Assembly (NCBI RefSeq): GCF_000715075.1
Contig: NC_134085.1
Coordinates: 156,206,178 to 156,270,177, forward strand
From: Nicotiana tabacum
Lineage: Eukaryota; Streptophyta; Magnoliopsida; Solanales; Solanaceae
Direction: 5' to 3'
DNA: 64,000 bases
Shown here: positions 9,854 through 21,300 of the stretch, one piece after another
Layout: every line of letters starts with the position of its first letter
How positions within the stretch are numbered: position 1 is the stretch's first letter
Notes under the pieces: generated by a model
What the model saw: only the letters and a program-made list of their open reading frames with translations
Databases searched by the model: none
What the model was told of the DNA's origin: nothing
Program-made: the position numbers and the translations under genes

Positions 9854-12750
9854 TATAGTTGTCCAACGGGACGGGACGTCCCGGTCCTGGTCCCGCGTCC
9901 CGTCCCAGTCCCGTCCCGTCCCGCTTCAAGTTAAATGGGATGGGCCAATGTTAAACGGGACACGGGATGGGACGGGACGACCATTTCATCCCGTTTGTCC
10001 TGTCCCGTTTCGTCCCGTCCCGTCCCGTCCCGCGTCCTGTCCCGTCCCGCCAGTTTTTTTAAAAAAACTAGTCGTTGGGCAACGGCTTAAATTGCAAAAA
10101 TAGTCGTTGCCAACAGTCCAAACAGCCCCTAATCTCTCCCCTCCCCACCCCCTAACCCCCCCCCCCCCCCCCAAACTTTTAATATAACCCCTAAGTTTAT
10201 TAAATTACACTTTGGCCCTATTTTCTACTATAAATACCCCCCATTCTTCTTCATTTTTTCCCACAAAAAATACAATCTTCTCTCTCAAATCTCTTACATT
10301 CTAATATTCTATCTATATTCTATATTATTCTCTCAATTTTGTTACTATCAAGTATCAACTATCAACTATCAAGTATCAAGTGATAACTTTCAAGTATTTG
10401 GGCAAATTTTGTGGAGCAACTTTCAAGCTTCAAATTAATTCATCAAGTATTTGGAGCAATATTTTGGGCAATTTCTTCAAGTTTCAATATTTAATCACGG
10501 TGCACTCGTTCCATCTCCTAATTTTAATATATAATTTTTGCGTATCATTTTAGTGCTTAATTTTTGTGTTTACTTTACGTGTTATATTTTCGTATTTCAT
10601 TTGTGTGTTTAATATTTGTGTTAGCTTTTTTAATTTAATTTCGTATTTAAATTATGGCACCTAAAAATGTATTTGGTATTTTTTAAAAAAGCAGTAAAAA
10701 AATAGTAAAGGTGAAAGTAGTAGTAATCCTAATCCTAACCCTTCTCCTAGACCTAGAATTAGAAAGCATATTGATGAAATGACTCATGTTGATGAAACTT
10801 CATTTTCCCAACCCCCCACATTTTATGATGTTCATGTCGGAGAACAATTAGATCATGAAACTTTACAAAGACATTTTGGCAATGATATTTTTTTGAGGAT
10901 GAAGAACATGAGGATGAAGAAAATGAGGAAGAAGAATTAGATGAAACACCCACTAGTCCCCCAACACAAGCTCCAACTCAGAGTCAATCTCAGTCTGGAG
11001 CTTTACCCCCTGTACCCCCTGTAAGGGGTAAGCCTAAGGCTAAACATCCCAAAACATCACTTGTATGGAAATTTTTAAACATGATAAAGTCAATCATCGT
11101 GCTATATCTGAAAAATGTAAGCAAGTATTTGCACACATAACAAGTGGTGGGACGGGGGGTTTAAGTAGACACTTAATAAGGGATCACAAATCTTTATGGA
11201 TACAAGCTAACATAGAAGCCGGAAAAATTATAGATCCTACCATAAATACTAAAACTCCTAGTGGATCTGGTTCTAATCAAATTCAACAACAACTATAATG
11301 GTTGTGATTATTTAACTGTTACATGTCATTGGGTTGATCATCACTGGAACTTGCAAAAACGTATTATTGGTTATAAATTTGTTGATTCAAAACACACTGG
11401 AGCATATATTGCAACTACTGTTCTACAAATACTTGATTTTTATGGACTCATTAATAAAGTTTTAACTATCACCTTAGATAATGCTTCTTCTAACACAACC
11501 GCAGCAAATAGCTTAAAATTTCTCGAAAACTTCCAAGCTAGCATATATTCTTATGTAGATCAATGTTTGATAAATATAAATCTATGGATACAACTGGTTG
11601 TGAAACTGCTCCTTCTACTTCTAAGTCTAGAGCAGAAGTTTTATGGGAAGATATGAATGATATAACAAGTTTTGATTCCTTTATTGATGATGAACTTGAT
11701 TCTTATATTAATCAAGGATTGGAAAATATTAAAGATGAAGAAGGCAAGGAACAACTTTTGTCATGGTGGAGGGAGCGTGGCAAGGCTTTTCCAACACTTT
11801 CAATTATGGTCCGAGATATCCTGGCTATTCAAGCATCATCAGTAGCATCAGAGAGTGCTTTTAGCGCGACAAGATTTCAAATTGGAGATCATAGACATTC
11901 ATTAGCAGAGGACAGTCTAGAGATTTTCGTATTATTCAAAGATCGGATTAATGCAGAAAGAAGAAATCTTAGTTTTGAAAAATTAACCACTAGGAAAGAA
12001 GAAGAAGAATACAATGAGATACTAACCACTGGGAGCGATGACGACATGGAGCTCATGGAACATCAATCAACATTACCAATTCCAGCAGAATGTCCGAGAG
12101 ATATTATTGATAAGTTACAAAGAAGCTATATAGGAGCTTACAAATATTAGTATGATAATTTGTAATTGGCTACTAAGAGGCCTAGTTCAAATAGAACCCT
12201 TCCTAGAAGGTGGCTGCGTCGATTAGGTGCTCTTCAAAAGAATTATATTTGTATTTGAGATTTGAAAGTTCTATTAATAAAATAAAAGGCTCTAAGCGTT
12301 GAATTTTATTTATGAATTGTCTTAGTTACTTAATAGTTAATACTTTGAAATTATATTAAATAAATTATAACTCTATTATAAATTTATAATTACTAGAATA
12401 TTTCATTACAAGTCTTTTGTTTTAATATTTTATAATTCTTTACTTAGTTTTCTAATTTTCATTTTAACATAGTAACATTTAAGTTTATTAAATAAGTCAA
12501 AAATCTAGTCGTTGCAAACTTTAAAACATAGTACATTTAAAAAAACTAGACGTTTTTTTAATAAAAAAATACACTTAAGGCCCACGAACCCGTCCCGTCC
12601 AGTCCCATCCCGTCTCATCCCGTTTGTTAGCGGGACGGGATGGGACGAACGTTTCGTCTCGTTTGTCCCGTCCCATTTCGTCCCGTCCCGCCTACATCCC
12701 GCTTAAATGTCGTCCCGTCCCGTCCCGTCCCGTCCCGTTGGACAGCCATA
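9854..12750 (+). mobile_element. hAT-superfamily DNA transposon with GGGAC-rich subterminal repeats
   Basis: The ends form an imperfect terminal inverted repeat: TATAGTTGTCCAACGGGACG on the left against TATGGCTGTCCAACGGGACG read from the right. The flanks carry an identical 8-bp duplication, CCTCGAAC (9846-9853 and 12751-12758); eight bases is diagnostic for hAT. Both subterminal regions (about 9868-10050 and 12585-12740) are packed with GGGAC/GTCCC repeats. A pyrimidine-rich stretch with a C run sits at 10157-10172. Broken transposase sequence is inside (10650-12150). Orientation is that of the transposase. Confidence 0.92.
10650..12150 (+). pseudogene. hAT transposase, internally deleted and frameshifted
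   Basis: Three parts are visible in different frames. An acidic N-terminal region (about 10740-10950) leads into a BED-type zinc-finger region at 11065-11240 (GGTGGLSRHLIRDH). A middle RNase H-like catalytic part follows at 11283-11530 (CDYLTVTCHWVDHHWNLQKR, TLDNASSNTTAANSLK). The C-terminal hAT dimerisation domain is at 11563-12150 (LSWWRERGKAFPTLSIMVRD, QASSVASESAFSA). A large part of the catalytic domain is missing at about 11545-11560, where the helical insertion normally lies. This copy cannot make active transposase, but its ends could be mobilised by a relative. Confidence 0.85.
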
Positions 12751-13176
12751 CCTCGAACTAGATCACCCTCAAACCAACTGAGTGTGTTATTGAAAAGTAT
12801 GAACTGAACAACAGAGCTTAAGAGAGAAAATATAATATATTGTTTGTTATGCGTGAATATCGTCCTTACAAAATGATTAGAACCCCTTTTATATAGTAGA
12901 TAAATTGTACTTATGGTACAATTCTAAATACAGAAGGAAATCTCATGATTGACTAAATAACCGGTCTTGATTTGATATGTGCCAAGATTTTCGCTGCGAT
13001 CCTTACCTGATCACGGATATCTCGGTTTTCTATTATTCGATATTAGCCGACCCCGATCTCGATTGGTCTCTGAGTCTCGAGCTCGGCAGACTATCTTTGC
13101 GCCGTGATCCGATGCAACATAGGGTCGAACCTTGGCCTGCCTCGTTCCAGGTCAAGCCCGATTTTGACCATATACA

Positions 13177-14216
13177 TAGTGGGATTAAATTTTTTTAGTA
13201 ATCTATCCGTCGATCTAAAGCAATGGAAAAAAGCCAATGGGACAACCATTAACGTCAGAAAGAGACTTTGCATAAGACTTTAAACATATTATAACGAAAC
13301 TCATATTCAATTTGAATTTGGGGTTCACTTTAGATATCTTTTAGTCCAACTTTTTCTTGATCTACACGACTTGAAAACTATCTGACAAAATATTGAGAAA
13401 CAGAGCAAAGCTGGGACGAGGAAGACTAGTTAAGCCGACGGGAATTCCATTTTAATAAAATAAGTGAACAATAATGCGGAGAGTACTGCTACCTCGAATT
13501 ATTTACTTTACGCGTGAATTTAGGAAAATTTTGGTAGACGTAAGTATCTATTACATAGAGGCGGAGAAAGGATTTGAATCTTATCAAAATTTTAGTACTT
13601 GTAAGTTAATGTATTCTAACTTAATAATGTGTATATATTTAATGAATTTTTTAAGACAAAGCAGTATATGAACCTAAGTTACTGTGTTCGACCGAACTCA
13701 TAGTCCGTATTCTAACTCTATCCGATCCCTGCCTTGACCCATGTATTAATATACAAATTAATTTTATATACCGATAATGCAATCTTTTCCTTCTATCAAG
13801 TCAATTTAATCGATTGTAGTAGGTTGCTCTTCTATTTTTCATGTTACTATATAAGGCTTTTCATGAAAATTTATCTATTGTTATAGATGAACTAAACCTG
13901 ATGGTGTAAAATAGTGCATAGAAAAACTTAAACTCGATAATATTGAACTGAATTCTATGCACGTTGCATGCTGGCATTAAAGCCATAAACGAGAAATGGC
14001 TATTTGTGTGCACAGTCATACTGTAACAAATGCAAATATTGTGACACAAGATGCAACTGAAGATATCTGCTTGCGCACGTGCTCAAATTTGATGTAACAA
14101 CATTATCGACCACGTAAAACGTGATCATCTAATTAAAAAAAAGGATTACTTTTTACTGCTGGTAGTGCATAAAAACGATAGAAATCAAGTTTAACGCAAA
14201 TGAACTTGAATAAAAA
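13177..14216. other. Host intergenic DNA between the Tat LTR and the SWEET gene
   Basis: AT-rich sequence with no convincing coding region. It holds one probable short interspersed repeat (13550-13735) and the downstream region of the SWEET gene. Short open frames at 13474-13671 and 13861-14049 show no recognisable protein. Confidence 0.6.
13550..13735. repeat. Possible short interspersed repeat (SINE- or MITE-like)
   Basis: The stretch from GAGGCGGAGAAAGGATTTGA to a segment containing TTCGACCGAACTCATAG resembles a short repeat I know as common in Solanaceae intergenic DNA. I cannot see terminal repeats or a target duplication, and the class is uncertain. Confidence 0.4.
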
Positions 14217-14227
14217 TTTATTTTATT
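14217..14227 (-). terminator. Probable polyadenylation signal of the SWEET gene
   Basis: Two overlapping AATAAA hexamers on the minus strand (14227-14222 and 14222-14217) lie about 160 bases past the stop codon, a usual plant 3' UTR distance. Confidence 0.5.
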
Positions 14228-14384
14228 GCTACCACAATCAATGACTGGCAGCTATGTTTTCTGCATTAAGACGACTATTTTCTAACTAGAAAGCTAATTA
14301 CTTCTATAACAGGAAACTATGAGCTTAGAATAATTAATGTGTACAAACAAGGAGTTAGAACAGAGTAAATCAAAGTAATACTTC

Positions 14385-15818
14385 TTAGGCTTCGGCAGTT
14401 TGCAGCTTGGGCATATTCTCAACTTTAACTGCTTCAACTCCACATTTAGAATTATGCAGACACGAAGCCACGTGAATTTTTCCTGAGGAAATAAGTGAAC
14501 CAAGCTTTACAATGTCAATAATCTGTTCCTCTGTGAGTTCTGGAAGTTTCTGATTATTGTAATCATCTACGATAATGACATGGTTTTGTATCTTCTCCGG
14601 TACTTTCTCCTCCTTTAAAATGGCCTTCTCCTTTTTGTTGTATATTACGTAGAGCACTATTTGGAGAATTCCTAGGACGAATCCCAATACGTTTGGAATC
14701 TAGATAAAGACGGAAGTAAATACACTGAATAGATTCAACATATGTATAGAAATTAAGTATATAATGCTTGAAAATAGAACTTACAGCAATGTTAATGTCT
14801 TTTACGAGAAGACCATAGAAGAACCACATAACAGCACTTAATGTGAGGAAAACGGATAGGAGAAGTGGCATGTATTCCACACTCTTTGTTTTTATTACTT
14901 GTCTCTACATAAAATGAGAAAAATCATCAGCATTATATTCTTCATGCATGGGAAAACAGGGGAAATAAATGAAGACGACTATATAAGTTTTGAAATAGGT
15001 GAAATATTTGTACGTAAAAACTCACCACAATGCCTAAGGGTGCTACAAACACACACAAGGAAAATACAAGGCAAATCCATCCAACAGCTTGACCACGAGC
15101 GGCACCTTTGAATAGAAATTGGGTAACAAGGACAATAACGCCAAAGCCACCCACTACTGATAATACGAGCATCTTCACAGTTTGAATCTGCATTAATTAA
15201 ATTTTGAAGATCAAAGTTACATTCTTGCTATAGGAAAGAAAAGTGAATAAAATATAAATCTTCCGAAGAAAAAAATGCTCGATTTCTTGTAAAAGCATAC
15301 CCTGGCTTTCTTTGGTGCGTAGAAAAGATAGAAACCGACGTAGATAGTTTCAATGAAACAACCAAAGGAGTTTATAGTGATGATAAGGGTCGTGTTTGTC
15401 TTGAGAAATGCATAATAAATCCAAAGCATGGAACTGAATAGAGCAACCACATATGGAATTGATTGATAGCCTTCAGTTGATTTCTTCTTGTATATTTTAT
15501 AAAACGTGGGCCTGCAGGTGTGAAGTTATATAGTGTTAAGTCAGATTGTGGAAAAAAACAATAACATATTAAAAAGTATAATAGCAAATGGAGACTCACA
15601 GTGGAGAAAGGAACACAATGAATGAGACAATGTTACCTGCAAATTGGCAAAAGGAAAAAAAGAAAGAAAAGACGAAGAGTTATTTATGCTAGAAAGTAAA
15701 TAACAAAGTGGTGCATGCAAATGATTTAGTAAATGTTATGTTAGTTATGGAGGAAAAATAGACTTTATTTACCAAGGACCCCAAAAGCAAAAGCCCAGTG
15801 ACCAGAAATAGCAGCCAT
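14385..15818 (-). CDS. SWEET: Clade III SWEET bidirectional sugar transporter, six exons, apparently intact
   Basis: SWEETs are seven-helix uniporters; clade III members mainly export sucrose at the plasma membrane (phloem loading, nectar, seed filling). Exons, minus strand: 15818-15773, 15636-15600, 15511-15301, 15187-15026, 14904-14785, 14699-14385. All introns are GT...AG, the exons sum to 891 bases, and the frame is open for 296 residues. Two MtN3/saliva repeats lie at about residues 10-97 and 100-213. Conserved prolines are P29, P47, P148 and P165. Pocket residues S54, W58, N75, W179 and N195 are present. V23, S54, V144 and S175 sit where, from memory, the sucrose-selecting residues of AtSWEET13 lie. 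A charged cytosolic tail covers 214-296. The start ATG opens [10 protein letters not shown], a usual SWEET N terminus. Clade III is firm; the exact paralogue is not assigned. Confidence 0.95.
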
Positions 15819-15936
15819 CTCTTTTTGTATGTTTCTATCTAAAGAAATGCAAATTTCAAGCACTGTGTCTCTCACCCACAATGCTAGAGTTGCACAAGAA
15901 TTACTTGACACTGAAATAAGGAGAGGTTGGTCGACA

Positions 15937-15946
15937 TATTTATATA
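15937..15946 (-). promoter_or_regulatory. Probable TATA box of the SWEET gene
   Basis: TATATAAATA on the minus strand lies about 120 bases before the start codon. A transcript starting 25-35 bases downstream would have a 5' UTR of roughly 90 bases. It is the best TATA match in this upstream stretch. Confidence 0.65.
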
Positions 15947-15949
15947 GGC

Positions 15950-16979
15950 ATGCAGGGGGTGGGAAAATGGGTGCAACAGAGGAAGAACTTTTGTACTATA
16001 ATAAAGTATAGTATATTTTATTTGGACAAATATTCTATTCTAAAATGCAAAATAGCACTCTGAAAAGGAAGGTGCAATGGCAATATCCCAGGATGCTCCT
16101 TTATTATGTCATCCACCTATCCCCAATTGCACTATGGCTTAAAACTCATGCTTTAATTAATTTTTTTTTTTTTGGAGGGCATTTGATTTTAATGAATTTA
16201 TATAGAAAATGAACTCCTAATCAGCTAAAAAACAGTTCAGAATTGATGGAAGGACCAATTATTGCCTGCCATTTGGCATCAATAATGTAGGGGCGATCCA
16301 GTTCTGGATTTTGGGTGCTGCTAGTGGCTATTGAGGAGATCAATTTGCTGCAATGGCCGACGAAATCCTGGATATGCTTCCCTTTGCTTTGCTTTAGTAG
16401 GTTCATCTTTTACTAGTGGGTTGTCATTAACTTATCGATCTCTATAGTTATAAAGGAATACATGCATTCAATTTCTTTGTTCAAATGGTTTTGTGGCACA
16501 TTACATTTTGTTTTTCGTTTATGACCTCATATCTTATTTTACACATAGAAGATCTTCTTTTACATATAAGAAATTCGTTCTTTATACATAAGAGATCTAA
16601 ACAAACTATTTTCTTAATTTTAGTATTGTCAAAAGCCATGGAGGCCTAAAACCTCATATATTTGAAGCGGGTAAAATAAATGAGTCGATAAATGGATTGG
16701 GCGGTTTCGCCGAATGTTTTGCTTGGTTCACAATGAACAAGTTAATTTGGACTAAACAATGGGTCATAATTTAACCCCTCCAATTCAGAAAAAAAAAATC
16801 ATTTGGTTGTTCTTTTAAACTTTGTTTAATTATCAAATCAAACTAATGGAGTAATATTCTTTTCGTTATTTGGTATGGTTATTTTCAGCAAATCAAGCTC
16901 AATAATTTTTTTATTCTCTATGCTTTGATAAGTTTTCATATGGGTCAGTTTGAGTTATATTTTTTATGTTTTCGGTAAC
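15950..16979. other. Upstream (promoter) region of the SWEET gene, no gene seen
   Basis: AT-rich DNA between the SWEET TATA box and the SINE. A 61-codon open frame at 16221-16406 on the minus strand is not recognisable and may be chance. Poly-T runs occur near 16160. No transposon ends were found here. Confidence 0.5.
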
Positions 16980-17192
16980 TGTGGTGTCTAGACCAGCTTG
17001 CACGCACCTTAATTAATTTCGGATACCTGTCACATCCCACAAACAATAGGCACCATGTAACTCTATCTACCATGGCTTGGATAGATGAGAAGAAATCACC
17101 TAGTATTTTTTATCTCCGCTGAAATTTAAACATGAAAGCTCATAGTTCTCACCCGTTTCATTGATCACTAGGTCACACACCCTGGATTGCCA
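16980..17192 (-). mobile_element. tRNA-derived SINE (Solanaceae type), aged
   Basis: On the minus strand the head reads GGCAATCCAGGGTGTGTGAC. A box A-like TGACCTAGTGATC follows, and about 35 bases later a decayed box B (TGTTTAAATTTC against the usual GGTTCAAATCC). The body contains ACTAGGTGATTTCTTCTC and ends near GCAAGCTGGTCTAGACACC. This is the layout of a common Solanaceae tRNA-related SINE family. The decayed box B suggests an old, transcriptionally weak copy. Target duplications were not identified. Confidence 0.75.
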
Positions 17193-18663
17193 ATTTCGGT
17201 TACATATGCAACTCAAATTGGCCTAAGCTTTAGATGAGATAAATTGAACTATGCCCAAAGTGATTCGCCAATAAACATACATGTCAAGCCAACTTGTTTA
17301 AGTCTGGACGGATTAGCCTGGAGCAAAATTTGACACCGGTACATATACATTATGTTTTTCTATGCATGGGAAGGGTCATATGTCGAACCGAAAAAGAAAA
17401 GCAAAAGGAATGGTTCAAATTGACAGAAATACAGAAATAGAGTTTATTAATTTTGTTACGCTCGATAACTTTTATTGGTAGGTACTTTATGCTGTTATAC
17501 AAAAGTTAATAATATAAGTATATAACATATACTCATTGGCACTGTTTCAATGATTGAACGCCAAATGTTTCGTACCATCTTTCTTCTCTTACTTTATAAT
17601 ATAAAGTTACTCTCTTGCTTTAATCTTAGTCGTTTAATAATATCATGTGCATACATCGCTTGCCTGATATTTGTTTCATGATAAAAATGAAAAAGACGTT
17701 AGTTTTATAAAGTAATTTAGATTAAACAATTGAGATATGGAGAAACAAGGTGCATTTCATTTCTTCTAAGTTGAGTGGAAGACTCTAATTTCTCTACTTA
17801 TACATTAAAAATGGTCCTCCCCACTACACATTAAGGATGCATGTAATGTATCCTTTTTCTGTTTAAAGCTTATTTAACTTTTAACAGAAAGTTATAAGTT
17901 CATTTTAAAACCGTGACCAATTACTTCTAGCTCTCTCATTGGATGTGTGTCGTCGGCGTTACCCAGTAATTGAAATTTAAAGTGCATGAGTCAAACACGG
18001 TTAAAAATTTATTTGGTAATAGACCAAAATAATTCACTGATAAACACCGTGTTTCCCGTTTTTCTTATGACGAATTGTAGATATTATACTGAATACCTAT
18101 TACATGCCCCATGAAATTATTGACTCGTTTAGAAGATGCTGGCAAGGTAATATATATTAAGTGAAATGTCATGAGGGTTTTCATTACATAAAAGTCTAAA
18201 ATGTCATGATTAAACATGAAGTAGTTTGGAATAATATGTTTTGGTCAATTGACATGAGACCGACCACCTTAGTTAATACTTCAACCAAAGGAACAAGTAC
18301 ATAGCCGCAGAATTTGGATCACTCTATGTGCTTCGGCGATTTAATTTGCACGCATAAGAAGCATTAGTAATTGGCATCAAGAATCTAGCTAGGTTTGTAC
18401 CCTAGCTAACATGGAGTAAATAGGGTAGGCATCAAGGAGTTAAGGAAGACGAAAGAAAATGGTTAAACATATTAATTAGCATCTTACACCTAATTTAATG
18501 TGAGTCATAACTTAAGAAATTAATTTGTTATAATTTTTTTGTGTTAATTTTAGTCTAATATTACATTTGATCCAGAAAGAATGTATTATTTACTTATTAA
18601 TCCACTAAAACAAGAATTACTTTCTCAATTTAATTTGAAAACAATTTAACGTGAACTTTAAAA
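17193..18663. other. AT-rich host intergenic DNA, nothing recognised
   Basis: No coding region, RNA gene or clear transposon end is seen. The stretch ends in AAA immediately before the 5' terminus of Helitron B; the A at 18663 is the left half of its AT target. Confidence 0.5.
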
Positions 18664-18869
18664 TCTATATCTATATTATATTAAAAGGAGAGTAGTTTGC
18701 AATGTGTTTAAGCCAAGTGGCAAGCTAAAATGAAGTCATTTGGCAATTTTAAGACAACACAAAAAATTTGGATTATAAATGGAAAAATATTTAATGAAAG
18801 TAGTAGTCCAAGATTTTTTGTAAATTGAATTCCATTCTTTAATAAATCAAAAACAATTATTGGAACATT

Positions 18870-19793
18870 TAAACTAAAAATGTTTTCTTTTTGAGAATCT
18901 GTTGGACGTACACAAAGAGGGATACAACTTCCATTAAGCAAACAAATATATTATAGCTATAGATGTCTTTACTTAAATTTGTGTATATTTCAGTTATGGT
19001 AGGTATCATTTTTTGAGAAAGAATCAACTAAAATTTCGTTTTGTATCTTACACATTAATTTTAAGTTGAAATAATAATTTTATATTTAGTACAAGTTTTG
19101 TATCTGACCTTATTTGCTAACAATATACATTAATATAAGTATCATATACATTACTATAAGTATTTTTAATTAAATTTTGTGTATAATTTATTCTTTTTTA
19201 AACTAAAAATGTTCTCTTTTTGAGAATATGTTGGACGTACACAAAGAGGGATGCAATTTCATTAAGCAAACAAATATATTATAGCTATAAGTATCTTTAC
19301 TTAAATTTGTGTATAATTCAGTTATGGTAGGTATCCTTTTTTGAGAAAGAATCAATTAAAATTTCGTTTTGTATCTTACACATTAATTTTAAGTTGAAAT
19401 AATAATTCTATATTTAGCACAAACTTTGTATCTGACCTTATTTGCGAACAATATACATTAATATAAGTATCATATACATTACGATAAGTATTTTTAATTA
19501 AATTGTGTATAATTTATTTTTTTAAAACTAAAAATATTCTCTTTTTGAGAATATGTTGGACGTACACAAAGAGGGATGCAATTTCATTAAGCAAACAAAT
19601 ATATTATAGCTATAGGTATCTTTATTTAAATTTGTATATAATTCAGTTATGGTAGATATCCTTTTTGAGAAAGAATCAATTAAAATTTCTTTTTTGTATC
19701 TTACACATTAATTATAAGTTGAAATAATAATTTTATATTTAGTACAAGTTTTGTATCTGACCTTATTTGCGAACAATATACATTAATATAGGT

Positions 19794-19865
<72 letters not shown>

Positions 19866-20215
19866 GTATCTTTAATTAAATTTTGTGTATAACTCAGTTA
19901 TGGTAGGTATTCTTTTTTAAGAAAGAAATAATTAAATAAATATTTTTTATTTATGAGTTTTGGTATCTTTATTAAATATTATGTATAATTCAATTATGGT
20001 AGGTATCCTTTTTTGAAAAAGAATCAATTAAAATTTTGTTTTGTATCTTACACATTAACTTTAAGTTGAAATAATAATTCTATATTTAGTACAAGCTTTG
20101 TATCTGATCTTATTTGCGAATAATATACATTATTATAGGTATTTTTAATTAAATTTTGTTTATAATTCAGTTATGGTAGGTATTCTTTTTTAAGAATGAA
20201 ATGATTAAATAAACA
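18870..20215 (+). repeat. About 327-bp tandem repeat inside Helitron A
   Basis: Copies begin with AAACTAAAAATGTT-like sequence at about 18871, 19200 and 19525, giving periods of 329 and 325 bp. Each contains TTGGACGTACACAAAGAGGG and CAGTTATGGTAGGTAT. A fourth, rearranged and partial set of units follows the TA microsatellite up to about 20215. Confidence 0.8.
19797..19864. repeat. (AT)n microsatellite, about 67 bp
   Basis: Uninterrupted alternating A and T inside the third 327-bp unit. It lies where the unit has the short ATCATATACATTA phrase in other copies, and was probably expanded from it. Confidence 0.9.
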
Positions 20216-20583
20216 TTTTGTATCTTATATTTATATTATATTAACGAAAATAGTATTAAAAAAACAAACAAGAGGACAAAGGAAAAAGACAAGAAAAATT
20301 AAGGTTTGGTGGTTAACAAATTTTAATTAACCACAAAAAAAAAACGTTGAAAATTAAAAAAAATGCCAAAAACTAAAAAATGAAAGATTCGTATCATTTC
20401 TTCAGAACTCATACATACAAATTCATTTATACATGCTTTTTTTTAAATATTAGGATTTCATATACATAAAAAATGATTTACTATGATAGTCTTTCATAGA
20501 AATCTTTATTTAAGCAACTTTTCTTTAGGGTTGGCTTCTCTACATTGCTTAGGATTTAGCTTCCACACAAACTTCTGCAAAGT

Positions 20584-21030
20584 ATGGCTCCAAACTATAA
20601 CTATATCAGTAAACTATCAATGTCCAAAATGAGTTGGAATTTAAAGGTTCGTGTTGTTAGATTATGGCACATTCCAGACCGCGAGAAACTAGAAAATTCT
20701 AATTCAATTGAATTAATTATTCAAGATGAAAAGGTGCATACTCTTTTACATGTTGTTATTTTTTTCGAGTTGTGATATATTTTCTTCAACTTATGCGCCT
20801 TAATTACTAACTTAAATTTCTTTTCACATTTTTTATTTTAGGGAGATCGAGTTCATGCAACTATTGGAAGAGCTGTTATGCATATTTTCAAATTAAAAAT
20901 ACATGAAATGAGATTGTACGTTATGAAAAACTTTGTGGTTGGACCAAACAATCTGAAAATTAATACCAGCAAGCATAAATTGAAACTGAAAATTACAGCG
21001 GTTCCATCAATTTTTGATAATGGGAACAGA
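20584..21030 (+). pseudogene. RPA70/DUF223-like OB-fold gene fragment of a Helitron
   Basis: Plant Helitrons often carry genes resembling the large subunit of replication protein A, a single-strand DNA-binding protein. Exon 1 (20584-20733) starts MAPNYNYISKLS and contains WNLKVRVVRLWHIP and IELIIQDEK. A GT...AG intron (20734-20841) follows. Exon 2 starts at 20842 (GDRVHATIGRAVM) and runs on through RLYVMKNFVVGPN to about 21030. The two exons join in frame. Only the first OB fold is present, and the sequence then runs into DNA cut by the chromovirus. Family resemblance is good; function in this copy is doubtful. Confidence 0.75.
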
Positions 21031-21300
21031 TTGAGTTCCCAGTTGGTATTCTATTGTTTATATCCATATGAAATATATTATTATTGTTTAAGTTCTCACC
21101 TCAGCATAATCAACCCTTCCCCCGATTTCATCTATGGTTTGAATAGCTGAATTTATCAGCTCTCCGCAATTGACCTATCCCTTTTCTGCCTCAACTTTGG
21201 CTTTAGACAGTGTTAGGCTAATAGACAAAGCTTATGGAATGGTAGAAAGAGTAAAAAGTTTCAATTACCACAGATGCCAGACAATAATAAAGAGAGAGCC
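21031..21300. other. Unassigned segment of Helitron A before the chromovirus
   Basis: After the RPA-like exon the sequence becomes less AT-rich (ATTTATCAGCTCTCCGCAAT, CTCAACTTTGGCTTTAGACA) and could be the second RPA intron or a captured host fragment. It continues, after the 27.7-kb insertion, at 49031. No protein is recognised on either strand. Confidence 0.4.
21296..21300. other. Left target-site duplication GAGCC of the chromovirus
   Basis: GAGCC precedes the TG of the 5' LTR and recurs at 49026-49030 after the CA of the 3' LTR, 27.7 kb away. This fixes the outer limits of the element. Confidence 0.92.

Larger units (their letters stand above)
1..13176 (-). mobile_element. Tat-lineage Ty3/gypsy LTR retrotransposon, partial and decayed
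   Basis: Reading leftward, the minus strand shows LTR, primer-binding site, gag, protease, reverse transcriptase, RNase H, a second RNase H and integrase. RNase H before integrase is the Ty3/gypsy order. The extra archaeal-type RNase H just before integrase is the hallmark of the Tat lineage. The window starts inside the integrase region, so the far LTR is not visible. Every domain is split by stops or frameshifts, so this copy cannot be autonomous. It has received two later insertions with target duplications: a solo LTR (2040-6290) and a hAT transposon (9854-12750). The lineage assignment is family knowledge; order, motifs and nesting are seen directly. Confidence 0.85.
9697..13176 (-). mobile_element. 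5' LTR of the Tat element, interrupted by a hAT transposon
   Basis: The LTR lies between the primer-binding site and unrelated host DNA. Its start on the minus strand is placed at TGTATATGGTC (13176). Its end near 9697 lacks a clean terminal CA, so that boundary is good to a few bases only. Without the hAT insertion and its duplicated 8 bp it would be about 575 bp. A partner LTR is not in the window. Confidence 0.65.

Noticed and set aside
10759..10953. Serine-rich minus-strand open frame in the hAT element
   Set aside because: It is the antisense of the acidic GAA/GAT-rich transposase N terminus.
16221..16406. 61-codon frame upstream of SWEET
   Set aside because: No recognisable family, no splice partners and no start context; kept only as a note in the intergenic entry.
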